Below are positions 25,278 to 32,959 of a stretch of DNA of 33,943 nucleotides, piece after piece; position 1 is the first letter of the stretch, and each line of letters begins with the position of its first letter. The notes under the pieces are model-generated. The model searched no databases. It was not told the DNA's origin and saw nothing but the letters and a program-made list of their open reading frames with translations. The translations under genes and the position numbers were made by a program. Source of the stretch: CALDCK01 sp050618055. Lineage in GTDB: Bacteria; Myxococcota_A; UBA9160; SMWR01. The DNA lies in assembly GCA_050618055.1 (NCBI GenBank), contig JBNLVK010000243.1:1-33943 (forward strand). Direction: 5' to 3'.

Positions 25278-27721
25278 TGGCCTGGCGCGAGACGGTGCGC
25301 AGCGGGATCGAGCGCTGGGTGGCGCTGACCTACGACCACGCCTGGCTGGTGGTGCTGGCGACGGCGGTCGGCGTCGGCGCGCTGGCTTCCCAGATCCCGG
25401 AGGTCCGGCTGGAGACGCGCATCGAGTCGTTCCTGCATGAGGACGATCCGCTGCGCGTAAGCTACGAGGACTTCCGCGCCCGCTTCGGCCGCGACGACAC
25501 GGCGCTGCTCACGATCGAGGCGCCCGACCTCTTCGACGCCACCTTCCTCGAGCGGCTGCGCGCCCTGCACGAGGACCTGGAGGCGCGCGTCCCCCACCTG
25601 GAGGAGGTGACCAGCCTGATCAACGCGCGCGAGACCCGCGGCGAGGGCGACACGCTGGTGGTGGGGGAGCTGTTCGAGGAGTGGCCCGAGACCGACGCCG
25701 AGCGCGAGGCGATCCGCGAGCGCGCGCTGGCCAACCGCTTCTACCAGAACCTGCTGATCTCCCGCGATCGGCGCATGACGGTCGTGGTGGTCGAGCCGAC
25801 CGCCTTCATGGACGACCTGAGCGAGGAGGCGATCCTGGCCGGCTTCGACGACGGCCCGGGCGACCCGGAGGGAGCCGGCGCCGCGGAGGTGGGAACCCCG
25901 CTGGGCGACGAGGAGAACATGGCCGTGACGCTGGCTCTCGACGCGATCGTGGCGGAGCACGACCGGCCGGACTTCCGCATCCACGCCACCGGCGCCGCCA
26001 GCCTGACCCACGCCATGAACACCACCATGCGCAAGGACATGGCGACCTTCACGCTGCTGTCGATCGTCGCCATCGCCGTGTTCCTGGGGGTGTTGTTCCG
26101 GCGGGTCTCGGGCGTGCTGCTTCCGCTGCTCGTGGTGCTGCTCACCCTGGTCGGCACGATCGGCCTGATCCCGATCCTCGGTCACACCATGGGACTGCCC
26201 ACCCAGATCCTGCCGTCGTTCCTGCTGGCCATGGGCGTGGGCGGCGCCGTCCACCTGATGGCGATCTTCTACCAGGGACAGCGGGCGGGACGCGACGAGC
26301 GCGACGCGGTGGTCCACGCCGGCGGCCACTCCGGGCTCGCCATCGTGATGACCAGCCTGACCACGGCGGGCGCGCTGGCCTCGTTCGCGTCGGCGGAGCT
26401 GGCTCCGGTGGGGACGCTGGGCGTGGTCACGCCGCTGGGGGTGCTGCTGGCCCTGGTGTTGACGCTCACGCTGCTGCCGGCGCTGATCGCGCTGCTGCCG
26501 ATCCGGCCGCCGGCGCCCGGGGCGGCGGGGGCCGTCGGGCTCAGCGCGAGCCAGCGCTGGCTGGTGCGCTGCGGCGAGTTCGCCCTGGACCACCGGGGCG
26601 CGATCCTGACGATCTCGGCGGCGCTCATCGTCACCTCGCTCCTGGGCATCTCGATGATCCGCTTCGGCCACGCGCCGCTCGACTGGTTCCCCGAGGACTA
26701 CCCCTTCCGCGTGGCGACCGAGCTGACCGACCGGCACATGGGCGGCAGCCTGAACCTGGAGGCGCTGGTGGACACCGGCGTCGAGAACGGCATGCACGAT
26801 CCGGAGCTGCTGCGGAGCCTCGACCGCCTGCGCGCGCACCTCGACGACTTCCAGCTCGGCCCGGTGATCAGCGGCAAGTCGCTGTCGCTGGCCGACACGC
26901 TGAAGGAGATCCACCAGGCCCTGAACGAGAACCGTCCGGACTTCTACGTGGTGCCCGACGACGCGCGCCTGGTGGCCCAGGAGCTGTTCCTGTTCGAGAA
27001 CACGGGCACCGACGACCTGACCGACGTCGTCGACAGCCGCTTCCAGGTGGGACGCTTCTCGATGCGCGCGCCCATGGTCGACGCCTACGAGTACGCCCCG
27101 TACCTGGAGCAGGTGGCGCTCGACTTCCGCCGCGAGCTGGGCGACGACGCCGAGGTGACCTTCACCGGCCTGATGCCGATCATGGGGGAGACCCTCTTCG
27201 CGGTGGTGGTCAGCATGGCGCGCAGCTACCTGATCGCCTTCGCCGTGATCGGCCTGCTGATGGTGGTCCTGATCGGCGACCTGCGGCTCGGGCTGGCCGC
27301 CATGATCCCGAACCTGGCGCCGATCGCCGTGGTGCTCGGGGCCATGGGTTGGCTGGGCCGGCCGCTGGACACCTTCACCATGCTCGTCGGCAGCATTGCC
27401 ATCGGGCTGGCGGTGGACGACACCATCCACTTCATGCACAACTTCCGGCACTACCTGGACAAGTACGGCGATCCGCGCCGCGCGGTCGCCGAGACCCTGG
27501 CCACCACGGGCCAGGCCCTGCTGATCACCTCCCTGGTCTTGACCACCGGCTTCGCGATCTACACGTTCGCGACCATGGAGCCCATGGTGTTCTTCGGCAT
27601 CGCCACCGGCTCGGCCATCGTGCTCGCGTTCCTGGCCGACATCATCATGGCCCCGGCCCTCATGACCCTGCTCGTCGAGGCGCGCCGGCCCCGGCCCGCC
27701 CTCGCGGAGGAGACCCGATGA
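25277..27721 (+). CDS. MMPL/RND-superfamily transporter
   Basis: This 814-residue membrane protein has the RND plan: one helix near 22-38, a large periplasmic domain, about five helices between 255 and 408, then one near 440-460, a second periplasmic domain and about five more near the C-terminus. It resembles HAE3/MMPL/HpnN transporters, which move lipids or other hydrophobic molecules using the proton gradient. The ATG at 25277 has GGAGG 7 bases upstream. It is translationally coupled to the regulator and overlaps the next gene by ATGA. The cargo is unknown. Confidence 0.88.
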   Translation: MAWRETVRSGIERWVALTYDHAWLVVLATAVGVGALASQIPEVRLETRIESFLHEDDPLRVSYEDFRARFGRDDTALLTIEAPDLFDATFLERLRALHEDLEARVPHLEEVTSLINARETRGEGDTLVVGELFEEWPETDAEREAIRERALANRFYQNLLISRDRRMTVVVVEPTAFMDDLSEEAILAGFDDGPGDPEGAGAAEVGTPLGDEENMAVTLALDAIVAEHDRPDFRIHATGAASLTHAMNTTMRKDMATFTLLSIVAIAVFLGVLFRRVSGVLLPLLVVLLTLVGTIGLIPILGHTMGLPTQILPSFLLAMGVGGAVHLMAIFYQGQRAGRDERDAVVHAGGHSGLAIVMTSLTTAGALASFASAELAPVGTLGVVTPLGVLLALVLTLTLLPALIALLPIRPPAPGAAGAVGLSASQRWLVRCGEFALDHRGAILTISAALIVTSLLGISMIRFGHAPLDWFPEDYPFRVATELTDRHMGGSLNLEALVDTGVENGMHDPELLRSLDRLRAHLDDFQLGPVISGKSLSLADTLKEIHQALNENRPDFYVVPDDARLVAQELFLFENTGTDDLTDVVDSRFQVGRFSMRAPMVDAYEYAPYLEQVALDFRRELGDDAEVTFTGLMPIMGETLFAVVVSMARSYLIAFAVIGLLMVVLIGDLRLGLAAMIPNLAPIAVVLGAMGWLGRPLDTFTMLVGSIAIGLAVDDTIHFMHNFRHYLDKYGDPRRAVAETLATTGQALLITSLVLTTGFAIYTFATMEPMVFFGIATGSAIVLAFLADIIMAPALMTLLVEARRPRPALAEETR

Positions 27722-28509
27722 AGCTCGCGACCCTGCTGCTCCTGGCCCTGTCCCTCTCGCCGGCGGCGCCGGCCTTCGCCATGACGGCGAAGGAGGTCAT
27801 GCAGGCGGTCGACGACCGCGACGACGGCGACCGCTCGGTGCGCGACATGGAGATGATCCTGATCGACAAGAACGAGAACCGGCGCGTGCGCATCATGCGC
27901 AGCTGGGGTCGCGACGTGGGCGAGGACGAGCACACGATCATGTTCTTCCTGTCGCCGGCGGACGTCGAGGACACGGGCTTCCTCACCTACGACTACGACT
28001 CGGAGAAGGACGACGACCAGTGGCTCTACCTGCCGGCGCTGCACAAGACCAAGCGCATCGCGTCCAGCGACAAGAGCGGCAGCTTCATGGGCAGCGACTT
28101 CAGCTACGCCGACCTGACCGACCGCGAGGTCGACCGCTACGACTGGACCATGATGGAGGAGGAGGTGCTGGTGCGCGGCGAGCCCTGCTGGCAGATCCAG
28201 GGCATTCCCAACACCCAGGACGAGATCGACGAGACCGGCTACACGAAGATGATCGTCTTCGTGCGCAAGGACAACTTCGTCATGGTGCGCGCCATCAGCT
28301 GGCTCGAGAAGGGCGGCCGGCTCAAGTACATGGACGCGGCGAAGCTGGAACGGATCGACGGCATCTGGGTTGCCACCGAGATGCACATGGCCACGAAGAA
28401 GGGCAAGAAGACCCTCCACCGCACGGTCCTGCACACGCGCAACGTGAAGTTCGACCAGGACCTGGACGAGGACCTCTTCAGCGTGCGCCGCCTCGAGAAG
28501 GGCCTGTAG
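27718..28509 (+). CDS. Outer-membrane lipoprotein-sorting-like protein (LolA fold)
   Basis: This 263-residue periplasmic protein has a signal peptide (1-21, ending PAFA) and a mature part that matches the outer-membrane lipoprotein-sorting domain (LolA/LolB fold). Typical stretches are SVRDMEMILIDKNE, DQWLYLPALHKTKRI, SDKSGSFMGSDFSYADL and YTKMIVFVRKDNFVMV. It would carry a hydrophobic cargo between the inner-membrane transporter and the outer membrane. It is encoded between an MMPL and a DUF1302 gene, an arrangement I recall from other Gram-negatives. The ATG overlaps the transporter stop (ATGA). Confidence 0.85.
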   Translation: MKLATLLLLALSLSPAAPAFAMTAKEVMQAVDDRDDGDRSVRDMEMILIDKNENRRVRIMRSWGRDVGEDEHTIMFFLSPADVEDTGFLTYDYDSEKDDDQWLYLPALHKTKRIASSDKSGSFMGSDFSYADLTDREVDRYDWTMMEEEVLVRGEPCWQIQGIPNTQDEIDETGYTKMIVFVRKDNFVMVRAISWLEKGGRLKYMDAAKLERIDGIWVATEMHMATKKGKKTLHRTVLHTRNVKFDQDLDEDLFSVRRLEKGL

Positions 28510-28514
28510 GTCCG

Positions 28515-29906
28515 ATGACCCGCACGACGGCGGTCGCGCTGGTCGCGGCCCTGCTGTGGGCGGCTCCGCCGGCGCGGGCCCAGGAGGATCTGGACGAGAT
28601 CCTCGGCGGCTTCGACGACATCGAGCAGGCGCCGTCCACCGAGCTGGAGCCCGACGAGCCGCCCCTGCTGCCCGGGTGGCTCGAGGTGAACGGCGCCCTC
28701 AGCCTGGGCGCGGCCTACGGGCTGTGGGCGCACCGCACCGAGGCGCGCCCCCACGACAAGTCGTACAACGGTCCCAACCGGCTGCGCGCCAAGCTCGACC
28801 TGGAGCTCGAGGCCGAGCTGTTCGAGGACTGGGAGGCGAAGCTCAGCGGCTTCGGCTTCTACGACGCGATCTTCGCGTTGCGCGACCGCACCTCCTACGA
28901 CAGCCGCGCGCGGGAGCGCTACGAGCGCGAGCTGGAGCTCCAGGAGGCCTGGGTGCGCGGCCGGCTCCACGACCACGTCGACCTGAAGGTCGGGCGCCAG
29001 GTGCTGAACTGGGGTCGCTCGGACACGCTGCGCGTGATCGACGTGATCAACCCCCTGGACAACCGCGACCCCGGGCTCGTCGACATCGAGAACCTGCGCC
29101 GGCCGGTGGGCATGGTGCGCCTGGACACCTTCTTCGGCGACTGGACGCTCACCGGACTGGTGATCCCCGAGGTGCGCACCGAGCTGCTGCCGGCCTACGG
29201 CAGCGACTTCGTGGCGTCGCCCACGCCGCTGCCGCGCACCGACGCGCCCCGGCACTGGGGCGACGATCCCGAGTTCGGCGGCGCGCTGATGGGCGTGTTC
29301 CGCGGCTGGGACGTCTCGTTCCACGCGCTGCGCTACTGGACCAACCTGCCGCGCCTCGACTTCATCTCCCAGCCGCTGGTGCCGCCGCCGCCCCTCGAGT
29401 TCCGCCACGACCGCCGCACGCTGGTGGGCGCCGGCGGCAACCTGACGCTCGGCAACTGGCTGCTGAAGACGGAGCTGGCCTGGATCGACGCGGTGCACTT
29501 CGCCGCGGCCGAGGACTCGGAGCGCTTCGACGCCATGGGCGGCATCGAGTACTACGGCTTCGACGACGTGGTCGTCGCCCTCGAGGTGGTGAACCGGCAC
29601 CTGATGGACTACGAGCTGGCCGCCAAGCGCTTTCCCGACTACGCCGAGGAGGACTCGCTCGAGACCGCGCTGCGCGTCACCGCCGACCTGATGAACGCGC
29701 GCCTGCACCTGACCGCCCTGGGCGTGGTCTTCGGCGAGCGCGGGCAGAACGGCATGGTCCACCGGCTCGAGGCCACCTGGGACCTGCGCGACGCGCTGTC
29801 GGTCACCGGAGGCGCGCTGATCTACGTGGCGGGCAAGAGCCCGTCCCCGGCCAACGACTGGAGCCGCAACGACCGGCTCTTCGTCGATCTCGAGTGGAGC
29901 TTCTAG
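28515..29906 (+). CDS. DUF1302 family outer-membrane beta-barrel protein
   Basis: This 463-residue protein has a signal peptide (1-22, ending PARA), an acidic spacer and a body of amphipathic beta strands ending in Phe (LEWSF), the usual barrel C-terminal signal. KVGRQVLNWGRSDTLRVIDVINPLD matches the DUF1302 core. Such barrels are often encoded next to RND transporters, and this one could be the outer-membrane exit for the MMPL/LolA-like pair (inference). The ATG at 28515 is 5 bases after the previous stop. It converges with the reductase gene at 29917. Confidence 0.83.
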   Translation: MTRTTAVALVAALLWAAPPARAQEDLDEILGGFDDIEQAPSTELEPDEPPLLPGWLEVNGALSLGAAYGLWAHRTEARPHDKSYNGPNRLRAKLDLELEAELFEDWEAKLSGFGFYDAIFALRDRTSYDSRARERYERELELQEAWVRGRLHDHVDLKVGRQVLNWGRSDTLRVIDVINPLDNRDPGLVDIENLRRPVGMVRLDTFFGDWTLTGLVIPEVRTELLPAYGSDFVASPTPLPRTDAPRHWGDDPEFGGALMGVFRGWDVSFHALRYWTNLPRLDFISQPLVPPPPLEFRHDRRTLVGAGGNLTLGNWLLKTELAWIDAVHFAAAEDSERFDAMGGIEYYGFDDVVVALEVVNRHLMDYELAAKRFPDYAEEDSLETALRVTADLMNARLHLTALGVVFGERGQNGMVHRLEATWDLRDALSVTGGALIYVAGKSPSPANDWSRNDRLFVDLEWSF

Positions 29907-29916
29907 GGCGCCCGGC

Positions 29917-31002
29917 TCAGTCCGGGTACTCGACCTTCACGCCGCCGCCCACGCACTGGGACTGGCAGGTCAGCACCCAGCCCTCCTCCAGCAGGTCCGG
30001 CGTCAGGCAGTCGTTGGTGATCATCTTCACCTCGCCGGCCGTGAGCTTCGCCATGCAGCAGGAGCAGTAGCCCTCTTCGCAGGAGAAGGGCGGTTCGAGT
30101 CCGGCCCGCCGCGCGGCGGCGAGCACGCGCTCGCCGGGCTCGTAGGGCACCTGGTGGGCCTTGCCGTCGAGCACGATGGTGATCGTGCCGGCGTGCGCGG
30201 CGGCGGTGGTGGCCGCCTCGGCCGCGTCCTCGGCCGCCTCGTCGTGGTCCGGCGGCGACAGGAAGCGCTCGATGTGGATGGCGTCGCGCGCGACGCCCAG
30301 GTCGTGGAGCGCGGCCTCGACCGTGTCCATGAACTCGGTCGGCCCGCACAGGAAGAAGTCGCGCCCGAGGTCGCTGCGCGCGTGGGCGGCCGCCCCTTCG
30401 GCGGTGAGGAAGCCGTCGCGGTCGTCGAGGGAGTGGACCACGTCGAGGCGGCCCGGGTGGGCGGCGGCCAGGTCGAGCAGCTCCCGTTCGAAGATGATGG
30501 AGCGGGCGTCCCGGTTGGCGTACACGAGCGTGGCGCGGCGCTCGGTCGTGGCCAGCGCCGTCTTGATGATCGAGATGCAGGGCGTGATGCCGCTGCCGCC
30601 GGCGAACAGCAGCAGGTCGCGTCCGCGCTCCGGCTTCAGCACGAACAGGCCGGCCGGAGGCACCACCTGGAGGCGCGTTCCCTGCCGGACCTCGTCGTTC
30701 ATCCAGTTCGAGATGCGTCCGTCGTCGACGCGTTTCACCGTCACCTTGGGCTCGCCGTCGGTGTCCGGCGAGCTGGCCAGCGAGTAGCTGCGCGTCAGCA
30801 CGCGGCCCTGGTAGGGGACCTTGAAGGAGAGGAACTGGCCGGCGCGGTAGCGGAACTCGTCGCGCAGGGCCTCCGGGATCTCCAGCACGATGGACATCGC
30901 GTCGTGGGTCTCGCGGATCGTGCGCGCCACCACCAGCTCGTGGCAGTGCTCGATGGCTTCACGCCACTCTTCTTCTGATACACCAGATCGTGTAGGGTCC
31001 AT
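29917..31002 (-). CDS. FAD/NAD(P)H ferredoxin reductase with C-terminal [2Fe-2S] domain (PaaE/KshB-like)
   Basis: This 361-residue electron-transfer protein has three modules: an FAD domain with R71-x-Y-S, an NAD(P)H domain with GGSGITP (135-141), and a plant-type [2Fe-2S] domain with C308, C313, C316 and C346. This order is that of PaaE, KshB and HmpA-type reductases that feed oxygenases. An Ala/Glu-rich linker (255-272) joins the NAD and iron-sulfur domains. No oxygenase is adjacent; a potential partner is the Rieske oxygenase at 16202-17479. TAGCCT (31031-31036) on the minus strand may be its -10. Confidence 0.88.
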   Translation of the reverse strand: MDPTRSGVSEEEWREAIEHCHELVVARTIRETHDAMSIVLEIPEALRDEFRYRAGQFLSFKVPYQGRVLTRSYSLASSPDTDGEPKVTVKRVDDGRISNWMNDEVRQGTRLQVVPPAGLFVLKPERGRDLLLFAGGSGITPCISIIKTALATTERRATLVYANRDARSIIFERELLDLAAAHPGRLDVVHSLDDRDGFLTAEGAAAHARSDLGRDFFLCGPTEFMDTVEAALHDLGVARDAIHIERFLSPPDHDEAAEDAAEAATTAAAHAGTITIVLDGKAHQVPYEPGERVLAAARRAGLEPPFSCEEGYCSCCMAKLTAGEVKMITNDCLTPDLLEEGWVLTCQSQCVGGGVKVEYPD

Positions 31003-31030
31003 GATCCTCGGGCCGTAGCGACGGGCCCGC

Positions 31031-31036
31031 AGGCTA
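31031..31036 (-). promoter_or_regulatory. Putative -10 (TAGCCT) for the reductase gene
   Basis: On the minus strand TAGCCT lies 28 bases upstream of the ATG at 31002, with CTGGAA 17 bases further upstream as a weak -35. This unit has a short leader with a GAGG ribosome site close to the ATG. Confidence 0.3.
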
Positions 31037-31074
31037 GCGCATCGCGATGCCGCTTCCAGCGCCCCGCACGCCCG

Positions 31075-31668
31075 CTAGGCGGTGGCCGGCGCCCCGCTCG
31101 TCCGACGCTGCCGGCGTCCGGCGATGCGCACCGCGAAGCCCGCCACCGAGAGCAGCAGGAGCGGCAGGAACGCGAGCGACTGGAAGGAGAGCCCCAGGTA
31201 CTGGAAGAACCAGATGGCGGCGATGTAGTGGACGCCCACCCGGTGCAGCGTCTTCCAGCGCCGCGGACCGAGCCTGCGCACCATGCGGTCGGAGGAGGTG
31301 AGCGCCATGGCGAAGGCGAAGACGTAGGCGAGGCCCCCGCCGACCAGCGTCACCACTTCGATCCGGAAGGCGTCGCCGTGGAGCAGGCTCGTCATCCAGA
31401 TGGCGTCGAGATGCAGCGCGAAGGCGACGAAGAAGGCGACGCCCAGGTAGCGGCGGTTGCGCACCAGCCAGCGCGTCGCGTCGCTGCGCCAGATGCGGTG
31501 GGCCGGCGACGCGACGTAGACGGGCAGGAACATCAGGAAGGCGATGCGGGCGGTGATGCGGGTCAGCGCGGCGATGCCGTCGGCGTCGGTGCCCTGGGTG
31601 GCGACGATCGTTCCGAACGCCAGGAGCAGCAGTGCGCTGAGCAGGCCGCAGAGCTTCCAGCCGTTCAT
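31075..31668 (-). CDS. Ferric-reductase-like transmembrane protein
   Basis: This 197-residue protein has five or six predicted membrane helices and candidate heme histidines H86, H142 and H147 (HLDAIW and LHRVGVHY). The pattern matches ferric-reductase-like/MsrQ-type b-heme membrane proteins, which pass electrons across the inner membrane. It lacks a flavin domain, as MsrQ does, and no msrP is nearby. The ATG at 31668 overlaps the SDR stop (ATGA), so it is translated with the SDR. Confidence 0.75.
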   Translation of the reverse strand: MNGWKLCGLLSALLLLAFGTIVATQGTDADGIAALTRITARIAFLMFLPVYVASPAHRIWRSDATRWLVRNRRYLGVAFFVAFALHLDAIWMTSLLHGDAFRIEVVTLVGGGLAYVFAFAMALTSSDRMVRRLGPRRWKTLHRVGVHYIAAIWFFQYLGLSFQSLAFLPLLLLSVAGFAVRIAGRRQRRTSGAPATA

Positions 31669-32387
31669 GCGTCCCTCAGGTCGAGCACTGCGCCGTTCTC
31701 GAGGTCGACGTCGAGCAGCTCCCAGAGCTCGCGGGCCACCTCGTCCGGGTCGCGCAGCGCGCCCTCCCGGTACAGATCGCGGAAGCGCTCGACCTCGGGG
31801 AACTCCTCGGGCGACATCTCGCGGATCTGCTCCTGCATGGCGGTGGCGACGACGCCGGGCGCGATGGAGAGCACGCGGCAGCGTCCGCCGTGGCGCTTCT
31901 GCTCGGCGCCCACCGTGCGCACCCAGTGGTCCGCGGCGGCCTTGCCGGCGCAGTAGGCGCTCCAGCCCTCGTAGACGCTGTGCGCCGCGCCGGATCCGAT
32001 GTTGAGCAGCGTGCAGGGCGCCCGCGTCTCGCGCGCGGCGCGCAGGAAGGCGTCGCCCAGCACCTGGAAGGAGGCGGCGTTCAGCAGCACCTGGCGCGCG
32101 TAGCCCTCCGGGTCGACCTCGCCGGCGAAGCCCATGGGCTGGAGCGTGCCGGCCGCGTGCACGAAGACGACGCGCTCGCCCTCGAAGCCCTTCATCTCGC
32201 GGTCGAACAGCGCCGCGACCCGGGGCCAGTCGGTCGGGTCGGCCAGGTCGGCGGCGAAGTGCTCGCCGACGTCGCCGCCGCGCCGGCTGACGTCGAACAA
32301 GCGGCCGCTGGCGAAGGGCAGGTTGCGGGCCAGCGCGGCGCCGATGCCGCTGGAGGCGCCGCTGATGAACACGAGGGCTTCCGCCAT
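31665..32387 (-). CDS. Short-chain dehydrogenase (YueD/sepiapterin reductase-like)
   Basis: This 240-residue SDR has GASSGIG (10-16), HAAG near 77-80, S132 and Y145-x-x-x-K149. The compact size and the LFDVSRRG segment after beta-2 suggest NADPH-dependent carbonyl reduction as in benzil/sepiapterin reductases. The ATG at 32387 has no ribosome site; TACGAT ends 6 bases upstream. It is coupled to the heme membrane protein. Confidence 0.83.
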   Translation of the reverse strand: MAEALVFISGASSGIGAALARNLPFASGRLFDVSRRGGDVGEHFAADLADPTDWPRVAALFDREMKGFEGERVVFVHAAGTLQPMGFAGEVDPEGYARQVLLNAASFQVLGDAFLRAARETRAPCTLLNIGSGAAHSVYEGWSAYCAGKAAADHWVRTVGAEQKRHGGRCRVLSIAPGVVATAMQEQIREMSPEEFPEVERFRDLYREGALRDPDEVARELWELLDVDLENGAVLDLRDA

Positions 32388-32393
32388 GGCGCG

Positions 32394-32422
32394 ATCGTAC
32401 CAACCGGCCGGCCGGCGGTCAG
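32394..32422 (-). promoter_or_regulatory. Putative promoter of the SDR gene, leaderless
   Basis: On the minus strand CTGACC (32417-32422), a 17-base spacer and TACGAT (32394-32399) precede the ATG at 32387 by 6 bases. The -35 lies inside the terminator hairpin of the upstream gene. Confidence 0.4.
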
Positions 32423-32433
32423 CGGCCGGCCGG
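32404..32433 (-). terminator. 11-bp GC hairpin over the stop of the small membrane gene
   Basis: CCGGCCGGCCG (32404-32414) and CGGCCGGCCGG (32423-32433) form a perfect stem around an 8-base loop holding the stop codon. TTGG follows on the minus strand; a weak tail only. Confidence 0.5.
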
Positions 32434-32922
32434 CTCCCAGCCGAACAGGATCTCGAGGCAGCGCCGCTCGCCGATGATCTCGATCAGCGCCGTGACCACG
32501 GTGTAGAACACCAGGAAGAGGGCCAGCACCAGGTGGGTGCCCCAGAAGCGCGCCCAGTCGATCTCCGCCGCCAGCTGGTCGAGGGAGGGAAGCCCGCTCT
32601 CGATCGCCCGCGGCACGAGCTCCTCCAGCACCTGGAAGACGAGCACGACGCACAGGTAGAGGAACACCCGCCACAGGATGTTGTAGATCAGGCGGCGCTC
32701 GCGGAACAGGCGGAACAGGGGCAGCGCGTCGGCGATCAGGATCGACTTGCCGACCACGAGCGCGCCGACGGTCGCCGCCGCCGCCGTCGTCATCGAGATC
32801 GCGGTGCCTCCCCCCAGCAGCGAGCGCCCCAGCACCACGACGTGGAAGACCACGAGGAAGAAGACCGTGGGAGGGATCATCTCCAGCAGTTCCTTCTTCA
32901 GGAACGCGAGGGTCCTGCTCAT
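32419..32922 (-). CDS. Small multi-pass membrane protein, unknown function
   Basis: This 167-residue protein has four predicted helices (about 17-32, 43-58, 85-100 and 130-150) and a charged loop near 105-125. I do not recognise a family. It has no cysteine pair or catalytic motif. The ATG at 32922 follows the antiporter stop by 23 bases on the same strand, so the two may be co-transcribed. It has no ribosome site and is preceded directly by one arm of a 9-bp inverted repeat. Confidence 0.65.
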   Translation of the reverse strand: MSRTLAFLKKELLEMIPPTVFFLVVFHVVVLGRSLLGGGTAISMTTAAAATVGALVVGKSILIADALPLFRLFRERRLIYNILWRVFLYLCVVLVFQVLEELVPRAIESGLPSLDQLAAEIDWARFWGTHLVLALFLVFYTVVTALIEIIGERRCLEILFGWEPAGR

Positions 32923-32959
32923 GGCGCGAAGGATGCCAGATCCGGTCAGGCTTCGCGCC
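32923..32959 (-). repeat. 9-bp inverted repeat around the antiporter stop
   Basis: GGCGCGAAG (32923-32931) and CTTCGCGCC (32951-32959) form a perfect stem over 19 bases. In the mRNA, one arm lies across the end of the antiporter gene and the other touches the ATG at 32922. It could limit translation of the next gene or act as an attenuator. Confidence 0.5.
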
